A DNA stretch of 64,000 nucleotides, from contig OZ241998.1 in the NCBI GenBank assembly GCA_965204655.1, positions 1,302,001 through 1,366,000 on the forward strand. The letters are read 5' to 3'. The translations under genes and the position numbers were made by a program. Position 1 is the first letter of the stretch; each line of letters starts with the position of its first letter. The stretch is from CATQHL01 sp965204655. Lineage in GTDB: Bacteria; Actinomycetota; Acidimicrobiia; Acidimicrobiales; CATQHL01. Below, in pieces: positions 59,628 to 64,000 of the stretch. Below the pieces are notes generated by a model. That model was not told the origin of the DNA, ran no database searches, and was given only the letters and a program-made list of their open reading frames with translations.

Positions 59628-59864
59628 TTGGTACTGGTCAACCCCGGTCTACCTCAGAAGCCCGCTTGGAGTAGTCGGGGTAGAGATCCGTTTCACAGTC
59701 AGCGCCCACTCGGGGGCAAGAGAGCCCTGTTCCTCTGGTGGCAGCGTCTGGGCGCAGCTGTCGGACTTTGCCTGATGGTCGGTTTGCTGGGGACGCTGTT
59801 AGCCGGCGCGGTCGGACTCGGCGTCGGGTTGGCCGGCCTGGCGCTGGAGAACATCATCGGCTGA
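59628..59864 (+). CDS. Possible small membrane protein
   Basis: 78 codons from a TTG, with one strong hydrophobic stretch (GLCLMVGLLGTLLAGAVGLG, ~47-66) and a GLAGLALENIIG end. Codon phase and hydrophobic pattern look coding, but the start lacks a good ribosome site and the family is unknown. Its stop codon lies inside the stem of the terminator at 59855-59883, as often seen for genuine gene ends. Confidence 0.45.
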   Translation: MVLVNPGLPQKPAWSSRGRDPFHSQRPLGGKRALFLWWQRLGAAVGLCLMVGLLGTLLAGAVGLGVGLAGLALENIIG

Positions 59865-59883
59865 CGCGCGTCGTCAGCCGATG
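59855..59883. terminator. Perfect 11-bp stem-loop between convergent small ORF and mreB
   Basis: CATCGGCTGAC-GCGCGTC-GTCAGCCGATG: 11-bp perfect stem, 7-base loop, placed 7 bases after the mreB stop on the other strand. Most likely a bidirectional transcription terminator. Confidence 0.8.
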
Positions 59884-59889
59884 AGTCGA

Positions 59890-60900
59890 TCACTCGTTGT
59901 CATCGACATCGATCAGCATTCCTTGCATGAGATCCAAGGAGCCTAAAGAACGGCCCGCTCCCATAACCACACACTCCAGCGGATTTTCGACCATGTGAAC
60001 AGGCACGCCCGTTTCATTGGCTATGCGCTGATTCAAGTTACGCAACAGACCGCCGCCGCCTGTCAAATGCAAACCGCGCCCGGCGATGTCGCGGGCGAGT
60101 TCGGGCGGCGCCTCGGAGACGCAGTTCATGATCACGTTCATGATCGCTCTCAGCGGTGATCTGATGGCCTCGTGAATCTCCCCGGAGGACAGGTGAAGAA
60201 TCTGGGGTTTGCTAACCGCCGTACGCCGCCCCCGCACTTCCATGGTAGCACTCTCCCCGCTCTGTAATGCCTGCCCAATGGTGATCTTTATCCTTTCGGT
60301 CGTCTGGTCCCCCAGGGCCACTCCGTACTGCTCGCGAACATGGCGGTAGATGGCGTCGTCGATGGAGAACGATCCGACGCGCTCCGCTTCGATCGCCACC
60401 ACACCGCCAGTGGAGGCAAGCAACGCCTCGGTGGTTCCCCCTCCTATGTCTACGATCAAATTTCCTACGGGCTGATCTATGGGAAGGCTGGCCCCAAGTG
60501 CAGCCGCCATCGGCTGCTCCATCAACAACACTTGCCCCGCCCCTGCCCGGCGAGCCGCCAACTTCACCGCTCTAATCTCCACGAGAGTAAGCGCAGACGG
60601 AATGCATATGACCACCTTGGGGCGGTTGAAGCGGTTAACTCCGACCTTCTGGAAAATCGACCTCAGCATCCTCGCGGTGATGTCAAAATCGGTTATGGCA
60701 CCGTGCCTGAGAGGTCTGATGGCCTTGATGTAACTCGGGGTTCTGCCGACCATCTTCCAGGCGTCGGTGCCCATGGCTAACACTTCGCCCGTCTCTTCGT
60801 GCACGGCGATGACCGAGTGCTCGCGGAAGACTACACCCTGCCCTTCCATGTAGACTAGGGTGTTGGCAGTACCTAGGTCAATCGCTAGTGGACGTGCCAC
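59890..60900 (-). CDS. mreB: Rod-shape-determining actin homologue MreB
   Basis: 336 residues, normal length. Actin-fold nucleotide motifs: AIDLGTANTLVYMEGQG (phosphate 1), LIVDIGGGTTEALLAST (phosphate 2) and LHLTGGGGLLRNLNQRIANE (adenosine). It polymerises under the membrane to guide cell-wall synthesis in rod cells. mreC, mreD and rodA are not next to it. The GTG start follows AGGTAAC. It shares an operon with the 59-residue membrane protein and moaE upstream. Confidence 0.95.
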   Translation of the reverse strand: MARPLAIDLGTANTLVYMEGQGVVFREHSVIAVHEETGEVLAMGTDAWKMVGRTPSYIKAIRPLRHGAITDFDITARMLRSIFQKVGVNRFNRPKVVICIPSALTLVEIRAVKLAARRAGAGQVLLMEQPMAAALGASLPIDQPVGNLIVDIGGGTTEALLASTGGVVAIEAERVGSFSIDDAIYRHVREQYGVALGDQTTERIKITIGQALQSGESATMEVRGRRTAVSKPQILHLSSGEIHEAIRSPLRAIMNVIMNCVSEAPPELARDIAGRGLHLTGGGGLLRNLNQRIANETGVPVHMVENPLECVVMGAGRSLGSLDLMQGMLIDVDDNE

Positions 60901-60906
60901 AAAGCG

Positions 60907-61086
60907 TTACCTAACCCTCTTTCTGATGCGTGTTCGAGGCTTTTTAGGTCTCAGCGCTTCGAGCTCCTTGTCGAAACGGTCGACGCTGCTCATGAAAGTT
61001 GAACGGTCTCGATGACGGACCCAGAGGTACAGGAAGCCGACGACGCACACGCCTAGCGCCACGACTAGGAACACCAAGCCGCTCAC
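60907..61086 (-). CDS. 59-residue single-pass membrane protein between moaE and mreB
   Basis: GTG at 61086 follows a strong AAAGGAGG and overlaps the moaE stop (GTGA). The product starts MSGLVFLVVALGVCVVGFLY (one membrane helix, N-terminus out or in unknown), then a charged, strongly basic tail (VRHRDRSTFMSSVDRFDKEL and on to RIRKRVR). It ends 6 bases before the mreB start. It is below the usual size cutoff for gene finders, but the ribosome site, overlap and membrane-helix-plus-basic-tail design support it. The tail resembles short membrane anchors that bind nucleic acid or acidic partners; a link to MreB is inference. Confidence 0.8.
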   Translation of the reverse strand: MSGLVFLVVALGVCVVGFLYLWVRHRDRSTFMSSVDRFDKELEALRPKKPRTRIRKRVR

Positions 61087-61604
61087 GTTCTGCCTCCTTT
61101 TGAAGCCGCGGGCTCCCTTTCGTCTTGCCTGGCGGCGACGAAGTCCTGAACCTGCATCACGTGCTGAGGTTCCAGCCCCCAGTCTTCGCCGGACTGGTGC
61201 TTCTCCAGTTTCCAGATGGGAACGGAGGCTTTGACGGCGTCTAGGCAGAACCGGGCTGCCTCAAACGCCTCTGTACGGTGCGGAGCCGAAGCCACGACCA
61301 GGACTGCAGCTTCGGAAACCGCAAGAGATCCCACTCGATGCAGTAACACCAGACGTCCTAGGTCGCTCCATTTGGCGTGTGCCTGCTCCGCCACCTCCTC
61401 TAGGCAGCAGACGGCTTGGCTCTCGTATGCCTCGTAGAAGAGTTCGTGGACGCCTGACCGCCCCTCGGAGTGGTCCCGGACCACTCCGCTGAAGGTGACC
61501 ACCGCCCCGCAGTCGGGAAGCACCGCCCAGGAGACGGCCTCTGCCAGCGGCAGTTCCTCAGCCGAGATGCCCACCCATGTGTCGCCGTGCAGGGGAGTCT
61601 TCAC
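61083..61604 (-). CDS. moaE: Molybdopterin synthase large subunit MoaE
   Basis: 173 residues from a GTG after AAGG. Family marks: CGAVVTFSGVVRDHSEG, VHELFYEAYESQA, LVLLHRVGSLAVSEAAVLV, PHRTEAFEAARFCLDAVKAS and VPIWKLEKHQ (catalytic Lys). MoaE with MoaD converts precursor Z to molybdopterin by adding dithiolene sulfur. A C-terminal extension of about 25 residues is present. No moaD is seen in the window. Confidence 0.95.
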   Translation of the reverse strand: MKTPLHGDTWVGISAEELPLAEAVSWAVLPDCGAVVTFSGVVRDHSEGRSGVHELFYEAYESQAVCCLEEVAEQAHAKWSDLGRLVLLHRVGSLAVSEAAVLVVASAPHRTEAFEAARFCLDAVKASVPIWKLEKHQSGEDWGLEPQHVMQVQDFVAARQDEREPAASKGGRT

Positions 61605-61633
61605 GCCTTGAATGATACGACCTGTGGAAAAAG

Positions 61634-62716
61634 TTAAGGAACATTATTACGGCAACGGGCCATTCCAGCCAAGCGGCGGCGCCTAGCGATCACTCCGATT
61701 GCCGTCCCGAGAGCCACCGAACCCGCCGCAACCGAGAGCCACAGGACCTGCCGCTGCCTGACCGCGGAACTCATCATCGCCCAAGGTCTGGCGTGGTGAG
61801 AGCTTACGTAGGCCTCTTCGTTGCCGTATCTGGGAACCCACCCGGCGGCACGAAGACGCTCGTTAGACACGATCCAGGAGCGCCGTATGTATGGAACGAT
61901 GCCAGGCGGAGTAGGAGCAAGACGAAGGCGCCAGAGGTACCCCGCCAGCCGGGAGGCGAAGCTCGAAGAAAACCTCGGTCGGGGCGTGCGCCCGTTCAGC
62001 CTGCGTACATCTTCGGCGCTCACGTATCCGTCGGGGGCCACGTTGTAGACGCCGTTCAGATCTCCCAGCACTGCCATCTCCACTGCGGAGGCGAGGTCGT
62101 CTAGATGAAGGAACTGCATGCAGGGGTTGCCCTCTCCGAAGACCACTTCGGCTGCAGACCGCATGCTGCGGGACACCCAACTGTTCTCCCCGGCCGAGAC
62201 CGCGGTTACAGGCCGTAAAACAACCAGACGTACGTCCGGGTTTTCTGCATGCCAGTCCGCGGCGAGCCGTTCCATTTCGGCTTTCCCAGCGGCAAACCGA
62301 AATCCCGGGTTGGGACGCAGCGGCGCACTCTCCTCCAAAGGCAGGGCGTTGTTTTCCCACGCCCCGTAGACCATCGCGCTGGACATGAGTACAAGTCCCT
62401 TGACTCCTGCTTGGGGGATAGCAGCCAGCAAGCGCCGCAGCACCTCGTCGTCGAGGTGGGCAGATTCCATACCGTCGCGACGAGGATGGAAAGCAGTTAC
62501 CAGGTGGACCGCCACGTCGACTCCCTCCAGCATCGCTGCCACGTTGTCCGTGCGGAGGTCGCCCTGGTGGACGTCCATATCCAAGGTTTGCGTCAGCGGA
62601 AGCGTGTCAACCCCCACCACTTTGCATTCAGGGGCGAGAGCGGAGAGGCTGGCAGCGAGACGGGAACCGATCGAACCGGCTGCCCCGGTGATGGCAACAG
62701 TGAGTCTCTGGGCCAT
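61634..62716 (-). CDS. NAD-dependent epimerase/dehydratase family protein with C-terminal membrane anchor
   Basis: 360 residues from ATG 62716; the frame is open further upstream but that part lies opposite the DUF2342 gene and has no coding look. Rossmann motif AITGAAGSIGSRLAASL, VMSSAMVYGAW (catalytic Ser/Tyr region; the YxxxK motif is not clear) and PLRPNPGFRFAAGKAEMERL. Near the end, VLWLSVAAGSVALGTAIGVI is a membrane helix followed by an Arg-rich tail. Extended SDRs of this type act on sugar nucleotides or steroid and isoprenoid alcohols. Confidence 0.85.
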   Translation of the reverse strand: MAQRLTVAITGAAGSIGSRLAASLSALAPECKVVGVDTLPLTQTLDMDVHQGDLRTDNVAAMLEGVDVAVHLVTAFHPRRDGMESAHLDDEVLRRLLAAIPQAGVKGLVLMSSAMVYGAWENNALPLEESAPLRPNPGFRFAAGKAEMERLAADWHAENPDVRLVVLRPVTAVSAGENSWVSRSMRSAAEVVFGEGNPCMQFLHLDDLASAVEMAVLGDLNGVYNVAPDGYVSAEDVRRLNGRTPRPRFSSSFASRLAGYLWRLRLAPTPPGIVPYIRRSWIVSNERLRAAGWVPRYGNEEAYVSSHHARPWAMMSSAVRQRQVLWLSVAAGSVALGTAIGVIARRRRLAGMARCRNNVP

Positions 62717-62842
62717 TGAGAATGAACGGTAGCCCGAAGAAGGCCAAGCGGTTACGGCTTCCCCAAATTCCACCGAACCCTCTTCGGGGCTTTGGCTTTC
62801 CGCCCTTGCCGTTTCCCTGCAGGCAAACCCCGCCGCCGTACC

Positions 62843-64000
62843 ATGTCTGAGGTGTCCAGCCCGCCCGATCCCCCGGAGCACTTTCACGAAGACTGGTTGG
62901 AGGAAGAACCGGAAGATCCACTCTTCGAGGAACTCAGCAAACTGATGAGTTCGCCGAGGGTCGGTCGAGAAACCGCCGAGCAAATGGCACAGGCGCTGGC
63001 CACCTCGGGGCAATCGGAGGCCAACGTAGCGCCGGATCAGCGGCTGCTGTTCGACGACCTCTTCGCCCTGACTCAACGGGTGGTAGCCACCGAGACGGGG
63101 CTGACCGCCAACGCCGAGGTTGCGGTGGTTGGACGCGGAGCCTGGGCGCGCCAGACAGTGCGTGATTGGAGGCGCTACACGGAAGAACTCGTCAAGGCTC
63201 TCAAGGGCGATCATTCCGAAGAGGGCGGCGGGAGTATGGGGCTGCCCGCGTCCCCCGAAAGCGACTTCCTGCTTGACCGCCTCATGGAATCGCTGATCCC
63301 CACCATGGCAGCACTCTGGACTGGAACGGCTGTGGGGAGGCTGGCGCGCGGCAGCCTAGGTTCCTACGACGTTCCGGTTCCGCGCGGTAAAGCCTCCAAA
63401 CCCATGCTGGCCGCCCCCAACATTCGGAGAATGGCCAAGGTCTGGAACCTGACCCTTGAAGACACCGGGCTGTGGGTCGGTTTGTATTCAAACACGATGG
63501 CGGGCTTAATGGAAATCCATCACGTAGCCGAGCACCTCAGTGACTTGATCTGTGAGTACATGAGGAGTTGCCTCAGATTCCGCCTCGACGACGCGGCGAG
63601 GTCGATCGGCGAAGGTTTACACGACCCTAAGGAGATCCGGCAGATCTTTTCCATTCCCGATTCCTTGCTGGGCATAGATGAGGAAGCAGGAGGGCAGGCC
63701 AAGAAGAACCTGGAGTCGTTTATAGGCGTCTTGGTGGGCTATGCAGATTTCATGACCGAACGGATGGGCAGACAGATGCTCGGAGGACAGAATCCCATCT
63801 ACGAAGCGTTCAGGCGCCGGAGACTGCATCCACCTTCTGAATACGGATCAGTCGCCCGCCTCTTCGGGGTGGACGTCTCGGCAAGCGGAATCAGCCGAGG
63901 AGCGGCTTTCGTGAACGGGGTAGTCGAACGAGCCGACATCGAAGGTCTGGCTCGGCTTTGGAAGCCCTCAGAGAACCTGCCCACTCTGCCGGAGATGGAA
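62843..64000 (+). CDS. DUF2342/zincin-like (F420-associated) protein, 3'-truncated by window edge, metal motif degenerate
   Basis: 386 codons are visible and the frame is open to the last base. The second half matches the DUF2342 family: SFIGVLVGYADFMTERMG, YEAFRRRRLHPPSEYGSVAR, LFGVDVSASGISRGAAFVNG and ARLWKPSENLPTLPEME. Active members have an HExxH zinc motif; the same region here reads NTMAGLMEIHHVAEHL (around residues 225-240) with no HExxH, so catalysis is doubtful. The N-terminus is acidic (EHFHEDWLEEEPEDPLFEEL). ATG 62843 is the first start, with no clear ribosome site. Divergent from the epimerase gene. Confidence 0.85.
   Translation, partial: MSEVSSPPDPPEHFHEDWLEEEPEDPLFEELSKLMSSPRVGRETAEQMAQALATSGQSEANVAPDQRLLFDDLFALTQRVVATETGLTANAEVAVVGRGAWARQTVRDWRRYTEELVKALKGDHSEEGGGSMGLPASPESDFLLDRLMESLIPTMAALWTGTAVGRLARGSLGSYDVPVPRGKASKPMLAAPNIRRMAKVWNLTLEDTGLWVGLYSNTMAGLMEIHHVAEHLSDLICEYMRSCLRFRLDDAARSIGEGLHDPKEIRQIFSIPDSLLGIDEEAGGQAKKNLESFIGVLVGYADFMTERMGRQMLGGQNPIYEAFRRRRLHPPSEYGSVARLFGVDVSASGISRGAAFVNGVVERADIEGLARLWKPSENLPTLPEME

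Noticed and set aside
62717..63214. 166-codon N-terminal extension of the epimerase
   Set aside because: The Rossmann motif begins right after ATG 62716 and the extension lies antisense to the DUF2342 gene.
1..64000. tRNA, rRNA, riboswitch, insertion sequence, prophage or integrase
   Set aside because: I looked for cloverleaf-type sequences, transposase or integrase motifs and terminal inverted repeats and found none that I could support.

Overview
The window is high-GC bacterial chromosome. The best guess is Actinomycetota, possibly an uncultured member of the Acidimicrobiia. This rests on a UPF0182 membrane protein, a DUF2342-family protein, a PDZ/Lon-domain protein, an MreB, many acyl-CoA enzymes, Thr/Pro-rich lipoprotein linkers and frequent GTG starts with ATGA/GTGA overlaps. 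The assignment is inference; no rRNA or tRNA gene was seen.

Layout. 1-2964 (+): the 3' end of a cytochrome P450, a TenA/PqqC-fold protein and an acyl-CoA dehydrogenase. 3052-17919 (-): a surface-protein island of five tandem lipoproteins, each with about 14 RCC1-like Cys-paired blades, behind a 1226-residue membrane-anchored, Thr-rich zincin. 17920-19055 (-): a coiled-coil gene and a decayed partial copy of it. 19176-27615 (-) and 27729-33119 (+): two divergent catabolic operons with acyl-CoA dehydrogenase, SDR, CMD-like protein, amidohydrolase, DUF35 plus Cys-less thiolase, two acyl-CoA ligases, enoyl-CoA hydratase and an old-yellow-enzyme/Fe-S flavoprotein. Each operon carries one member of an unrecognised two-fold-repeat protein family. 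33303-38880 (+): a complete branched-chain-amino-acid-type ABC importer. 38935-43031 (+): SDR, VOC protein, FAD oxidoreductase and a glutaminyl-cyclase lipoprotein. 43050-47000: a DinB-like protein, a small lipoprotein, an esterase and a repeat-rich segment in which five unrelated sequences are each duplicated at the same 72-base offset. 47017-53890: a PanE-like reductase, two acyl-CoA ligases and an E1alpha/E1beta/stand-alone lipoyl-domain operon. 53986-64000: conserved genes (DUF2237, UPF0182, DivIVA-like, PDZ-Lon, MreB, a 59-residue membrane protein, MoaE, an epimerase) and a 3'-truncated DUF2342 protein.

How it fits together. The 19-43 kb block reads as one import-and-degradation module: ABC uptake, CoA activation, dehydrogenation, hydration, and thiolase/aldolase-type cleavage, with flavin and VOC enzymes at the side. 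Its substrate cannot be named from sequence. The RCC1/zincin island looks like a recently amplified set of exported proteins with signs of unequal recombination, a gene fusion and mosaicism between copies.
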